A stretch of 64,000 bases of DNA from CAYXZQ01 sp963717515 (GCA_963717515.1 OY970338.1:186001-250000); one strand, 5' to 3'; shown: positions 49,863-59,186, counted from the first letter of the stretch. The notes: generated by a model from the sequence alone, not told the origin. Numbers and translations: made by a program.

Positions 49863-52637
49863 ATGAAACATCTACAGCCTACACAGGACTTCGTAAAACA
49901 GCCATTCCCTCTGCAGGACATAGAGCTCAGGAAATACCTTCTGGATTTCGCAATACTAATAAACAGGGCTGAAAAGGCTGGATGGGACCCTAATTCTGAC
50001 AGGGATTACGAAGATTGCCTCGAGGATCTCATAGAGAGAAGGCACAGACGGATATTCCATGAGAAGTTCGAAAATGAACGGAAAGAGATGCTGAGCTATC
50101 TCGAGGACATGGTCTATGAGCTGAACAAGATGTTCATAAGCCCTAAGACCATAATGAACCTGATTGCTCGGAAAAGCGATGAAGAGAAGGAGAAACTCCA
50201 TGTCAAGCTCGACCTGGGGGTCTTCGACAAGTCTGAGGTCATCAGGCTCGAATACAGGATAAAAGGGCTGGACTCATTCTGGAAAAAATATGTCCGCTCC
50301 CTGCGCCCTCTTCCTGAAGGCCACAAGAAGGAACTAAGCTACGATTTCGGCGCATTCAAGAAGGTCATCTGCTCCCAGCAGGCAAAGGAATACCTCAGGA
50401 CAGCTGAATGGGGATCATTCACTGAACAGACAAGAAAAAATGTCATCGAGGTGGCCGGCAATTATGTCATGAGTGTGCTCCAAGAGCATAAGAAAAAAAA
50501 GAAGAAGAAAAGACGGGCCAAGAGAAGCCAGCGGGACATCAGGATCGACAAGCAGCTCAACTTGTATGTCAATGAGATAATCAACAAGAAGGGGCTGACG
50601 CATGCGATGAGGGCGACACATGCCTATGAATTCCTTATCGAGAAGCAGGTGCTGCTGGACTCTCTAGAATACAGGGACACCCTGCGAAGGATAAGGCTTA
50701 TGAAAAACTACCCCAACCTTACACAGGGCAAGAAGGACTACTTCGACGCCAGGTTTGAGTCCAGGGATATCTCGAATATCCAGGCATCGAACGAGCATGT
50801 CCTCAGGAAAGAGGTGATGAAAAGGATCAATGACCGCAGCCTCGTGACAATGCCCTACGGACCCATCGTTATGGCAATGCCCATCCCATGGATCCAGGAT
50901 CTCGAGAAAGAGGTCACGATATGCAGCCAGCTTGCCCTATCAAGGAACTCGCAAAGAAAGAGGGAGATAATCGACATAGACTACCTGCTTTTCAATACAG
51001 GGAAGGGGAAGGATGAATTCCTGAACCTGCTCAGCAGAAGCCTGTACAATCCTGAGATGGGAGACAACATGGTCTACGGAAAGAGGAAGCACGAGTCCTC
51101 CTTATTCGAAGACATTGAGACAAAGGACATGAGCTGTGCGTTCTTCAGCATAGGGAACCTGGTAGTCTATGCCTCTTCTGATGAACCCCTTGAAAAGGTG
51201 AGGCAGTTCATGGAAGGCATCGGAGATGAGTCCGGAGCATATGCAGCCATCACCGACAAACACACAGAGAAAGCTGAAGAGATTTCCAGGCTTGACAAGA
51301 CCGTGCTTGGACGGATTGAGCAGCGAAAGAAAGACAAGAAGAAGATGATGCTCGACTGGGAGAATGACATCTACAAGGTCCAGCAGGATATCCTGACTGA
51401 TATCAAGCTGAGAAACAACGACATCCATCCAGGATATGTGTTATTCCCTGACACATGGAGAGCGGACATCATCGCGAAGATGGGCTGGCTGAACGCTGTC
51501 ATGGACGAGAAGAAAAACCTGATTTTTTTGACTGAGGATTATTTCAAGAGCCCGAAGAAGAACTACATGTCTATCCAGGACAGGATAATGTACGAGCACC
51601 ACCCCCAGGCAGGCAACAGGGAACTCACTGTCGAGGAGATTAACCACACACCGAGAACAGATTTCCATGCTGACAGAGGCATCGCTGAACATGAGAAGTT
51701 CAAGAAGAGGATGCTCAAGGAATGGATAGATGCAGGAAACAGCAAGATATATGAATACGGCAATATATTCTTTGGCGATGATGACAAGGCATTCGAGTGT
51801 TTCCTTGTGTGTTTTCATATGGGAAGAGTCAGGACCTACTCATCGAAGATCGTCGATGCCTTTGCAGGGCTCGAAGCTCATGACGAGGATTCAAAGACCG
51901 GACCTGGCAGATCACAGCCTGACAGGGAAGCGGTCCGTGATTATTTCACCAGAGCGCTTCGGTCCTATGAGTTCCTCATCAAGAATGACATCGTGCCTGA
52001 GGAGGCTCCGGGAGACCTGATAAGGAACATCCCTTTCGAATTCTCCAGGCTAAATCCGCTCGAGACCTGCCAGGACATGGTCTCAAACACCCGGAAGACA
52101 TCCATCTGGGACCTTGATGATTTCCTGAGGGAAGAGCTTGAATTGATTCCTGAGAGCACCAGAAAGATCCTCGATTTCAAGGAACCGCGTGAGATTAAGA
52201 CGAGGATGTTAGAGAGATACTACCAAAGCATCGTCAACACTGCTGAATCACTGAGAGAGACCATAATGAGCAAGTTTGCCTATCCTGCAAAGGTAGGATA
52301 CCAGGTCTATGCACATTTCGCACTCTCATCCATGCACAGGCTATTCATTAAAGGTGAAGAGAGCGACGAGGCATGTGGTAATATCATGAAGGATTCGCTG
52401 AACAGGCTTAAGGCTATCCAGAGTACGGTGGATGAATTTGTCAAGGCTAACTGGAAGCCCCTGAGCGAGAAACTTGAGTCAAAATACAGGATATCCCATA
52501 TGCCCCGTAGTATTAAGCCCTTTAAGGTGTTCTCTTATGTAAAAGAGGACAGACTCGTCGAAAATATTGGGACTGATGACAATGTGGGCAACAGTATCAT
52601 CACCAATTTCTACAGCGATTTCATTTCGAAGAAATGA
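49863..52637 (+). CDS. 924-residue hypothetical protein in operon with the SpoT-like protein
   Basis: Not recognised. It is soluble, charged and mainly helical. A very basic run at about 205-225 (KKKKKKRRAKRSQR) could bind nucleic acid. Mixed alpha/beta sections follow (VTICSQLALSRNSQRKREIIDIDYLLFN, CAFFSIGNLVVYASSDEPLE, GYVLFPDTWRADIIAKMGWLNAV, IYEYGNIFFGDDDKAFECFLVCF). There is no signal peptide or membrane span. It starts 28 bases after the SpoT-like gene and has no promoter of its own that I can see. The pair probably works together. Confidence 0.75.
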   Translation: MKHLQPTQDFVKQPFPLQDIELRKYLLDFAILINRAEKAGWDPNSDRDYEDCLEDLIERRHRRIFHEKFENERKEMLSYLEDMVYELNKMFISPKTIMNLIARKSDEEKEKLHVKLDLGVFDKSEVIRLEYRIKGLDSFWKKYVRSLRPLPEGHKKELSYDFGAFKKVICSQQAKEYLRTAEWGSFTEQTRKNVIEVAGNYVMSVLQEHKKKKKKKRRAKRSQRDIRIDKQLNLYVNEIINKKGLTHAMRATHAYEFLIEKQVLLDSLEYRDTLRRIRLMKNYPNLTQGKKDYFDARFESRDISNIQASNEHVLRKEVMKRINDRSLVTMPYGPIVMAMPIPWIQDLEKEVTICSQLALSRNSQRKREIIDIDYLLFNTGKGKDEFLNLLSRSLYNPEMGDNMVYGKRKHESSLFEDIETKDMSCAFFSIGNLVVYASSDEPLEKVRQFMEGIGDESGAYAAITDKHTEKAEEISRLDKTVLGRIEQRKKDKKKMMLDWENDIYKVQQDILTDIKLRNNDIHPGYVLFPDTWRADIIAKMGWLNAVMDEKKNLIFLTEDYFKSPKKNYMSIQDRIMYEHHPQAGNRELTVEEINHTPRTDFHADRGIAEHEKFKKRMLKEWIDAGNSKIYEYGNIFFGDDDKAFECFLVCFHMGRVRTYSSKIVDAFAGLEAHDEDSKTGPGRSQPDREAVRDYFTRALRSYEFLIKNDIVPEEAPGDLIRNIPFEFSRLNPLETCQDMVSNTRKTSIWDLDDFLREELELIPESTRKILDFKEPREIKTRMLERYYQSIVNTAESLRETIMSKFAYPAKVGYQVYAHFALSSMHRLFIKGEESDEACGNIMKDSLNRLKAIQSTVDEFVKANWKPLSEKLESKYRISHMPRSIKPFKVFSYVKEDRLVENIGTDDNVGNSIITNFYSDFISKK

Positions 52638-52644
52638 TACCTGT

Positions 52645-53097
52645 TCATGCCGGGCTTATCCGCCTGCTTTTGGGGTAGAAATTCCTGAGCACACTGTCCT
52701 TAACTTTGCCGCAGCCGAGAAAGTCGCCACCGTGCCTGACCAGCAAAAATCCGCCCCCACCTGAACTGACTTCTACATCCGAACCAGACATCCATAGCCT
52801 TGCCCCTGCATCATCGAGGTCGATGATGTTCTTCTTCGCATGAGGTCCGACAATCTGCGAGCCCTCTATTGACAGCCTCAGCCCTTCTGCTTCCATTGTC
52901 CCGAAATAGAGCCCAATGGAATCGATGTTCATCTTTGAGAAATCTATGCTGAAGGAGTCCTTTCCAGCCATATAGATCCTTCGGTTGGTTCCGGTGAGAA
53001 AAACACTGTCCAAATCTATCACTGCATCCCATTGATGCCTGATATTTTCCAAGAGGCGCCTGGCCTCTTTTCGCTTGAGCACTTCCAGCCTTTCCAT
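52645..53097 (-). CDS. PUA-like RNA-binding domain protein
   Basis: A 150-residue protein starting at the ATG at 53097, about 29 bases past a TATA-like sequence at 53120-53130. Basic helical N-terminus (VLKRKEARRLLENIRHQW); a beta-rich middle; C-terminus with GFLLVRHGGDFLGCGKVK and LRNFYPKSRRI, which resembles the PUA-type ending of archaeal RNA-modification proteins. Likely to bind rRNA or tRNA. Catalytic motifs are absent. Confidence 0.65.
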   Translation of the reverse strand: MERLEVLKRKEARRLLENIRHQWDAVIDLDSVFLTGTNRRIYMAGKDSFSIDFSKMNIDSIGLYFGTMEAEGLRLSIEGSQIVGPHAKKNIIDLDDAGARLWMSGSDVEVSSGGGGFLLVRHGGDFLGCGKVKDSVLRNFYPKSRRISPA

Positions 53098-53167
53098 CGT
53101 CTTTACTGGGGGTAAACCGAAAAGTATATAAATCAATATGTTAAAGATATTTTTAAGCGGTGGTTAC

Positions 53168-54604
53168 ATGAGAAAAAGCATCATATTGTTGATATTTTTA
53201 TTCGGGATTGTCGCCTCGGCTGCTTCTGCAACCTTTGTTGTCGATGTCAAGCCGGTGGTCGATGAGATCCTTCCAGGTGAGACAGCAGTATTCCTGCTCG
53301 ATGTGAATAATACAGGGGGTTACCAGGAAGACATAAGGCTTGTATTTCCTGACAATCCGGCATGGAGCATAATTACGACACCGATATACCACCAGACATC
53401 CTTCACCATTGCACCGGGAGAATCGGAGACCACGACAATATATATCCAGCCTGCTGAGAATGTCGACTTCGGCCACAAGTACACATATTCTTTTCTTGTG
53501 CAGTCCAACATAAACAAGGCAAACAAGCAGGTGGACCTCGGGCTGTTCCTCAGGAGCTCTCATACGCCCGGATATGTGCCGACAGTCGTCATCGACGTCG
53601 ACCTTGATTCTGAGATCGACCCAAGAGAAGGCAAGGATATGAAGGTCATACTCACAAACTTCAATTCCCTCAACATCACAAATCTCGTACTTGACATAAG
53701 CTCGATAATCAATCCGGACATAAACAGGGAAATGAACCTGACGCTGGAAGGGCTCGAGAAGAAGATCGTGACAATTCCAATTAGTTACGACCCTCTCCAG
53801 ACTCCATCTGTCGACTACATAACAGTCAAGGCCCACATCCCGAACCAGAACGTCACCATAGACCCTGTCTCGAAGAAGATAGAGATTCTCGAATACAGCA
53901 ATGTAGTCAAGAACGCAAAACCGACCTACGAGTTCCTCAAGACATCTTCAGAAATCTCGTTCTTCAATGACGGCAATGTTGACAAGTCTGTGAACTATAC
54001 AATTCCCACGTCGATATTCAAACAGATATTCACAAGCGAGGACCCGAAAGGCAGTGTGGTGACTTCATCCGGTATGCGAAGCATCGTATGGTCATTCACC
54101 CTGGCACCCCAGGAGACAGAAACAGTCAAGATCACTGTGAACTACAGGCCACTGTTCATCATAATCATCCTCATAATCATCGCGGTCGTACTTTATTTCG
54201 TCTTCAGGAGCGCGGTTACGATAAGAAAGCAGGCAGTTATCCTTTCAGGGGACAATGACGATTCCTCAAGCGTAAAGGTGCTCCTGCATGTCAAGAACAG
54301 GACAGGGAGGGTCATAGAGAACATCAATGTCATGGACAAGGTCCCTGCTATCGCCGAGATCAACAAGGAATTCCCGGTAGGCACGATGCACCCGAGCAAG
54401 GTCATAAGGCACGAGAAGAAGGGGACCATCGTCAAGTGGGACATCCCTACACTGGAGACCTACGAAGAGAGGATAATCACCTATAACATAAAGTCGAAGC
54501 TCAAGATAATCGGCGGTGTCCGCCTGCCTGCAGCGATGATTAAGTACAAGAACAAGATAGGCAGGTTCACCAAGGTCTTCTCCAACAAGACATCGGCGAA
54601 CTGA
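53168..54604 (+). CDS. secreted, membrane-anchored protein with Ig-like (NEW3-type) domains
   Basis: A 478-residue protein: signal peptide (SIILLIFLFGIVASAASA), two or more beta-sandwich domains with the pattern VVDEILPGETAVFLLDVNNTGGYQEDI and IAPGESETTTIYIQP, a membrane helix near 330-350 (LFIIIILIIIAVVLYFVF), and a cytoplasmic beta domain of about 130 residues (VKVLLHVKNRTGRVIENINVMDKVP). Many N-x-S/T sites lie outside. The ATG at 53168 has GGTGG upstream. Likely cell-surface adhesion or envelope function; common in DPANN genomes. Confidence 0.8.
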   Translation: MRKSIILLIFLFGIVASAASATFVVDVKPVVDEILPGETAVFLLDVNNTGGYQEDIRLVFPDNPAWSIITTPIYHQTSFTIAPGESETTTIYIQPAENVDFGHKYTYSFLVQSNINKANKQVDLGLFLRSSHTPGYVPTVVIDVDLDSEIDPREGKDMKVILTNFNSLNITNLVLDISSIINPDINREMNLTLEGLEKKIVTIPISYDPLQTPSVDYITVKAHIPNQNVTIDPVSKKIEILEYSNVVKNAKPTYEFLKTSSEISFFNDGNVDKSVNYTIPTSIFKQIFTSEDPKGSVVTSSGMRSIVWSFTLAPQETETVKITVNYRPLFIIIILIIIAVVLYFVFRSAVTIRKQAVILSGDNDDSSSVKVLLHVKNRTGRVIENINVMDKVPAIAEINKEFPVGTMHPSKVIRHEKKGTIVKWDIPTLETYEERIITYNIKSKLKIIGGVRLPAAMIKYKNKIGRFTKVFSNKTSAN

Positions 54605-54607
54605 GAC

Positions 54608-55162
54608 TTACTGACAGGTTGATCCGGACTTACCATCTGGTTTTCTCACAAGTTTTCTTGTTTCGTCAAAATAGAGAAGCGCAGAATATCTCTCAATCCT
54701 TTCCGGCGTGGTGAGAAACAATGATTTGTCTGCATCATACAATATTTTCCCTTCCTTGACAATGGATTCACCGAATTTCCTCCTGTAGGGTGTCGAATGG
54801 TCAAGCATCACTTGTTTGAGCCTTTCTATTCTCGCCCTAGGATAATTGTTTCTCTTAAGAAAATCCTGGGCAACTTTTACGCTGTTTTCAACGTGGTTTC
54901 TATAATTCTCCTCATAGCTTGCTTCAGAATTATAATCTATGTCATGAAAAATAACCGCAAGTTTCAGGAGCTCATAATCGACATCATCCAGCTGCTCAGC
55001 GATCTCCAGTGCCCTCCTCATCACTGCCTCTATGTGGCCCCATTGATGCCTCTGGTCCTTCTTCCTGTATTCCTTCTTTGGAAATGAGATCGACTTTTCG
55101 ATAATGCCAATTTTAGAGCAGAAACTAATATTCTCAATAAATCTGTCGAAGAAGCATCCCAA
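54608..55162 (-). CDS. HD-domain phosphohydrolase
   Basis: A 184-residue protein: RHQWGHIEAVMRRALEIAEQL (first metal His), LLKLAVIFHDIDYN (HD pair), NHVENSVKVAQDFL and LDHSTPYR, DADKSLFL (final Asp). This is the metal-dependent HD superfamily; substrate unknown. The only upstream start is TTG at 55162, 18 bases from the TATA box at 55177-55184. An ATG at 55155 is in a different frame and stops after seven codons, so the N-terminus is uncertain. Confidence 0.75.
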   Translation of the reverse strand: MGCFFDRFIENISFCSKIGIIEKSISFPKKEYRKKDQRHQWGHIEAVMRRALEIAEQLDDVDYELLKLAVIFHDIDYNSEASYEENYRNHVENSVKVAQDFLKRNNYPRARIERLKQVMLDHSTPYRRKFGESIVKEGKILYDADKSLFLTTPERIERYSALLYFDETRKLVRKPDGKSGSTCQ

Positions 55163-55203
55163 TCAAAAAGTTTTTATATGGTGCATTTTTCTGATTGAGT
55201 ATT

Positions 55204-55328
55204 CCCCGCCTAGCTCAATTGGTAGAGCGTTCGGCTGTAGATATTGCACGACAAACCCGTAATGGGTCATGGATGACATGCAATCAGCTGTCACCGAAAG
55301 GTTGCTGGTTCAAGTCCGGCGGCGGGGA
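55204..55328 (+). tRNA. tRNA-Tyr (GTA) with one intron
   Basis: Acceptor CCCCGCC (55204-55210) pairs with GGCGGGG (55321-55327); discriminator A; no encoded CCA. D arm GCTC/GAGC with TTGG. Anticodon stem TTCGG/CCGAA encloses CTGTAG, anticodon GTA, then a 52-base intron after position 37. T arm GCTGG, TTCAAGT, CCGGC. Spliced length 73. A T run follows directly. Confidence 0.95.
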
Positions 55329-55386
55329 TTTTTTCTTGACAGGTTATGTAGAATCATATTGTAGAATTATATGAAACAAACAGGAC

Positions 55387-55950
55387 TCATAGCGGGTTCT
55401 TCCATTCAAGATTGAATTCCTTGTCGTACTTAAGCAGGATGTATGATTGCGCGATATAATTGTAGCCAAGGACCAGAAATCCCCTGTCAGGCGTCACTGA
55501 GATATCTTTTATGAGCTCTTCGCTGCCTATGATGCTCCTTCCCCACTGCATGTTCCCGTTGCTGTCTGTCTTCATGGCATACGGGACATCGCCGTCCTGG
55601 AACACGCTGCTCATTCCTATGACCAGGTATCCGTCGTCATATGTCTCAAACACATAAGAGCCATGTTCATCAGAGACGACAGGCGGGTCTTCATCCTCTG
55701 TAGCCCGGTGGAATGTCTTCTTGAAAACAATGTTTCCATCGCTGCCTGTTTTTATTAGCAAGATATCATCATGAGTATCAGGTGAATAAGCCATCCCTGT
55801 ATATATGACGCCGCCATCAGAAGTCGCTGCAGAGTCTCTTATGTCAAGGCTGTTGAGCGCTGCTGAATCAATACTGGAATAAACAGATGACAGACCTAAG
55901 ACTGACACAGACACGAGCACTGCCAATATGATTATTCCATATTTTTTCAT
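55387..55950 (-). CDS. secreted beta-propeller-like protein, short
   Basis: A signal peptide (GIIILAVLVSVSVLGLSSV) precedes repeats of the type DGGVIYTGMAYS ... DILLIKTGSDGNIVFKKTF, DDGYLVIGMSS ... YAMKTDSNGNMQWGRSI, and DRGFLVLGYN ... YILLKYDKEFNLEWKNPL. These are three blades of a propeller where six or seven are usual, so the protein may be truncated or oligomerise. A strong GGGGGAG ribosome site precedes the ATG. Confidence 0.75.
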   Translation of the reverse strand: MKKYGIIILAVLVSVSVLGLSSVYSSIDSAALNSLDIRDSAATSDGGVIYTGMAYSPDTHDDILLIKTGSDGNIVFKKTFHRATEDEDPPVVSDEHGSYVFETYDDGYLVIGMSSVFQDGDVPYAMKTDSNGNMQWGRSIIGSEELIKDISVTPDRGFLVLGYNYIAQSYILLKYDKEFNLEWKNPL

Positions 55951-56090
55951 AATTACTCCCCCAGTGTAATATAGGGTGTGAGCCTGAGTTTATAAATCTT
56001 TATTTTAATACCACTACCGTGTGTTGAAAATCGGTTGTTTTTATGCAGCCACCAAAAATATTTAAATTCCCGGAGTTTTTTTAGCCAACC

Positions 56091-57158
56091 ATGACAGATA
56101 TGAGCCCTGAGGTTGCAGCCCAGCTGCAGGAGCAGAAGAAGAGCTGCGTATTCTGCAGGATAATCTCAGGACAGATGCAGGGAAAAAAGGTCTATGACGA
56201 TCCGCTGATTCAGGGCATACTCGACATAAACCCTTGGACCAAGGGCCATGTGCTGATGATGCCCAAGGAGCATTATCCCATCATGCCGCTCCTGCCACAG
56301 GGGATATTCAGGCACATGTTCTCGAGGCTGCCAGGTCTTGTGAAATCCCTGAAAGCTGCGATGCTCACGACAGGGGCAATTGTCCTTATTGCAAACGGCG
56401 CTGTCGCAGGCCAGCAGTCCCCCCATTTCATAATCCACCTGCTGCCGAGGGAGATGGGGGATGGGCTGGACAGGTATGAATTCAGCACAAAGAGGACAAT
56501 CGATGATGAGAGGGCAGAGAGCACAGTGAAGATGCTTGGACACAACATCCCGCTGATGATGGAGAGCCATTTCAGGGAGAGTCCGGCAGGCTGGCATGAC
56601 GGCAATATAAAGACACCAGGGTATCTTGATGACATCTCTGGAAAGAGGATCTACCAGGATGAGAAGTCCCTTGTCGTGCTCCCGGAAAAGAGCATATGCA
56701 ACGGCCACATGCAGATATTCTCAACAGAAGAAGAGAAGGAGTTCGAAAGGGTTGGGGATGAGTCGTCGATACATCTCTTCAGGGTCGCTTCGACTGCAGC
56801 TACTGCGGTGTTCGAGGGGCTTGGTGCCCAGGGATCAAACATAATACTCAAGACAGGGACAAGCAATGACAATCCTGATGGGCTACTGTCCATCCATGTC
56901 ATCCCGAGGATGCAGGATGATGGCATAGATGTAATCTGCCCACCTATGCAGAACAAGCCGAATCTCGACGATATCCAGAAAAAGCTCAAGGAAAGGTTCT
57001 TCGAAGTCGAATACGAGGAGAAGCATGTGGAGAGGGAGGTTATCGACCTTGACAATCAGCAACCAGAAATCATAAGGGGCAGGGAGTACAACATGGGTGA
57101 TGAGAGGTCTCCTGCCGACGAGATTACAGAAGCAATAGAAAGGGTTAGGAGATCCTAG
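56091..57158 (+). CDS. tandem HIT-domain protein with incomplete histidine triads
   Basis: The 355-residue protein has a full HIT domain: CVFCRIISGQ, ILDINPWTKGHVLMMPKEHY and ANGAVAGQQSPHFIIHLLPR (112-120). The canonical HxHxH triad reads H-F-I-I-H, so the middle catalytic His is Ile. A second HIT-like half (about 170-280) ends GLLSIHVIPR, with only the last His. Hydrolase activity is doubtful; nucleotide binding is likely. TATA box at 56066-56075. Confidence 0.85.
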   Translation: MTDMSPEVAAQLQEQKKSCVFCRIISGQMQGKKVYDDPLIQGILDINPWTKGHVLMMPKEHYPIMPLLPQGIFRHMFSRLPGLVKSLKAAMLTTGAIVLIANGAVAGQQSPHFIIHLLPREMGDGLDRYEFSTKRTIDDERAESTVKMLGHNIPLMMESHFRESPAGWHDGNIKTPGYLDDISGKRIYQDEKSLVVLPEKSICNGHMQIFSTEEEKEFERVGDESSIHLFRVASTAATAVFEGLGAQGSNIILKTGTSNDNPDGLLSIHVIPRMQDDGIDVICPPMQNKPNLDDIQKKLKERFFEVEYEEKHVEREVIDLDNQQPEIIRGREYNMGDERSPADEITEAIERVRRS

Positions 57159-57793
57159 ATCGTGTAGTCTTTGTTGAACACCTGCATGACAGTATGAAGA
57201 TTATGTTTCATCGATATCTCATGTATCTTCTCAAAATATGCAGCGGTCCTGTGGATGCTTGAATAGATCTTGTCTCCTAAGTTTGTTAAGACCTTTTTTG
57301 TTAGCTCTTTTCTCATCTCAGCCGGCGATATGCCAAGGGTGAATTTTTGACTGAAAGTGTCTACAAGGCTCTTGTCATCGATATCTGAATAGAATCCAAG
57401 AGCGTTGATGAAAGTTTCCTCTGTGTTGAGCCTCTTTGCGTTGCCGAGGTTCTCATATATCTTTCCAAGATGAACCCCTGCAAGCAGGACAGGAAGGGGC
57501 TTGTCAGGGCAGCAGCAGAATTGGTTTTCTATGTTTTCTGCAGCCCCTGCCAATGTGACTATATGGTCATCGATATACTGGACATTATCCCTTATTTCAA
57601 TCTCCATGACTGGATTGTTCTCCCAGAATTCGTCCAGAATGGCATTGTAGATGTCCACACTGCCGTAATCAGCAGCATTATGCAACAGGTTCATGAGCTT
57701 CTTTTCCTTGCCGGCGTTGTACATCTGCCTCCTATGGTAATTCAGCGCGAACATCCTCGCCTGAAAATAGCATCGATATTTAAGATTTTCCAT
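57155..57793 (-). CDS. hypothetical helical protein
   Basis: A 212-residue all-helical protein with ankyrin- or TPR-like flavour in AADYGSVDIYNAILDEFWENN and a CCC cluster (NQFCCCPDKPLPV). No family recognised. TATA box at 57813-57820 supports the start. Stop overlaps the HIT gene's end by four bases. Confidence 0.65.
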   Translation of the reverse strand: MENLKYRCYFQARMFALNYHRRQMYNAGKEKKLMNLLHNAADYGSVDIYNAILDEFWENNPVMEIEIRDNVQYIDDHIVTLAGAAENIENQFCCCPDKPLPVLLAGVHLGKIYENLGNAKRLNTEETFINALGFYSDIDDKSLVDTFSQKFTLGISPAEMRKELTKKVLTNLGDKIYSSIHRTAAYFEKIHEISMKHNLHTVMQVFNKDYTI

Positions 57794-57873
57794 AGAGCAT
57801 CACTCTTTAGTGAAGATTATACATGCAGATGAAATCAAAAAGCATTTATACTGCACATGGACATGGCTATCCA

Positions 57874-58614
57874 ATGGGCAATTTTTGGAAGATAGTCAAT
57901 GATGTCATTGAGAGATCGGACGTGATACTCGAGGTCCTTGATGCTAGGTTTGTCGACGAAACAAGGAACGCCGAGATAGAGGGGAAGGTCTCCGCCAAGG
58001 GCAAGAGGCTGATTTTTGTGATCAACAAGTGCGACCTCGTCCCGAAGATATATCTGGACAGGAAAAAGAGGGAATTGCGCGGGTCTGTGTTCATATCTGC
58101 AAAAGAGCATCTTGGAACGACGATGCTTCGTGAGAAGATCCTAGAAGTAGCAAGAAAAGACAAGGTTTTAGTCGGTGTCGTCGGATATCCAAATACCGGG
58201 AAGAGCTCTGTCATCAATGCCCTTGCCGGAAGGAGCAAGGCAAAGACATCCTCAGTCAGCGGGTACACCAAAGCTATACAGGCAGTGAATGCAGACAGGA
58301 AGATCCAGCTCCTGGACACACCGGGAGTCATACCGTTCAGGGAAGAGGATGAATTCCTGCATATTGTCATCGGTGCACGAGACGTAACAAAAATAGAGGA
58401 TCCGGACTATTTCGCGATGAAGCTCATCGAACATGCCAGAGGCGCTATTGAGAGACATTACAATGTCCCGGCAGCATCTGATCCAGAAGAGGCCCTGGAA
58501 CAGATAGCTAAGAATGGTAGCATGCTGAAGAAAGGAGGCATGCCTGACATAGAGAAAGCTTCAAGAAAGGTCCTCTCGGACTGGCAGAAAGGAGATATCA
58601 TCTATCGGAGATGA
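57874..58614 (+). CDS. circularly permuted GTPase (YlqF/RbgA family)
   Basis: A 246-residue GTPase with motifs in permuted order: G4 NKCD (51-54), G5-like ISAK (74-77), G1 GYPNTGKSS (104-112), G3 DTPG (148-151). Such GTPases assist assembly of the large ribosomal subunit. I chose the ATG at 57874 because the TATA box TTTATACT (57845-57852) lies 26 bases upstream; the frame is open back to 57823, but that start lies before the promoter. Confidence 0.9.
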   Translation: MGNFWKIVNDVIERSDVILEVLDARFVDETRNAEIEGKVSAKGKRLIFVINKCDLVPKIYLDRKKRELRGSVFISAKEHLGTTMLREKILEVARKDKVLVGVVGYPNTGKSSVINALAGRSKAKTSSVSGYTKAIQAVNADRKIQLLDTPGVIPFREEDEFLHIVIGARDVTKIEDPDYFAMKLIEHARGAIERHYNVPAASDPEEALEQIAKNGSMLKKGGMPDIEKASRKVLSDWQKGDIIYRR

Positions 58615-58789
58615 GCCACTTGCCCTTTTCCCCTGTTGAGTATATCATCTGCCTGACTCCTGTCTGAGGCATGTTCTTCTCTTTTGCATATGCCTTTGCA
58701 GCCTCTTCTGACCTGAATGTCTTTGGCCTAGTGCTCCTTTTCCTGTTCTTCTCAGGCTGATACCTTTTGTAAAAGAATCTGCTTCCCAT
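58598..58789 (-). CDS. small basic protein
   Basis: A 63-residue protein, GSRFFYKRYQPEKNRKRSTRPKTFRSEEAAKAYAKEKN, very basic with one helix. Probably RNA- or ribosome-associated; no family name known to me. Converges with the GTPase gene and overlaps it by 17 bases. A TATA-like sequence lies at about 58812-58818. Confidence 0.6.
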   Translation of the reverse strand: MGSRFFYKRYQPEKNRKRSTRPKTFRSEEAAKAYAKEKNMPQTGVRQMIYSTGEKGKWLISDR

Positions 58790-58899
58790 GTTTTCTAGTG
58801 ATTTCATGCCTAATATATAAACTTTACTGTCTAAAAAACATTAAATATATAAATAACAAGGTCAATCTTATTAAAAAAACATTAACGGAGGGGAATTAT

Positions 58900-59124
58900 A
58901 TGGCTGAAAAAGTTGCAAAGGCTGGAGTGAAAAGGGAAAACGGATACCTTTACTTTGTGGACAAGAGCGGGAACATCTCAAGGGCAAAGATGTCCCGTGG
59001 GCGCAAGAAAGGCAAGGCAAAGCAGGAGACTGTAGCCAGGTCAGGCGTCAGGAAAGAGAAAGGATATTTATATTTCGTAGACAAGCAGGGAGATGTATCC
59101 AGGGCCAAGATGGTCCGGAGATAG
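58900..59124 (+). CDS. small basic protein made of two tandem repeats
   Basis: The 74-residue protein contains GYLYFVDKSGNISRAKM and, 36 residues later, GYLYFVDKQGDVSRAKM, each preceded by a short basic stretch. Each unit looks like a beta hairpin. The gene has a very strong GGAGGGG ribosome site seven bases before the ATG, a TATA box (AATATATAAATA, 58843-58854) and a T-run terminator, all signs of high expression. It could be a nucleic-acid-coating or ribosome-associated protein; this is inference. Confidence 0.75.
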   Translation: MAEKVAKAGVKRENGYLYFVDKSGNISRAKMSRGRKKGKAKQETVARSGVRKEKGYLYFVDKQGDVSRAKMVRR

Positions 59125-59126
59125 AT

Positions 59127-59147
59127 CCTTTTTTTATTTTATTTTTC
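59127..59147 (+). terminator. T-rich terminator after the repeat protein gene
   Basis: Three long T runs directly after the stop at 59124. The ProS promoter (CTTTATAAAAC) follows at 59155-59164. Confidence 0.55.
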
Positions 59148-59186
59148 TGGAAAACTTTATAAAACAAATGGGAGATTCTTTTGAGA

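Noticed and set aside
55240..55300. Possible C/D box small RNA inside the tRNA-Tyr intron
   Set aside because: No clear RTGATGA and CTGA boxes could be found.
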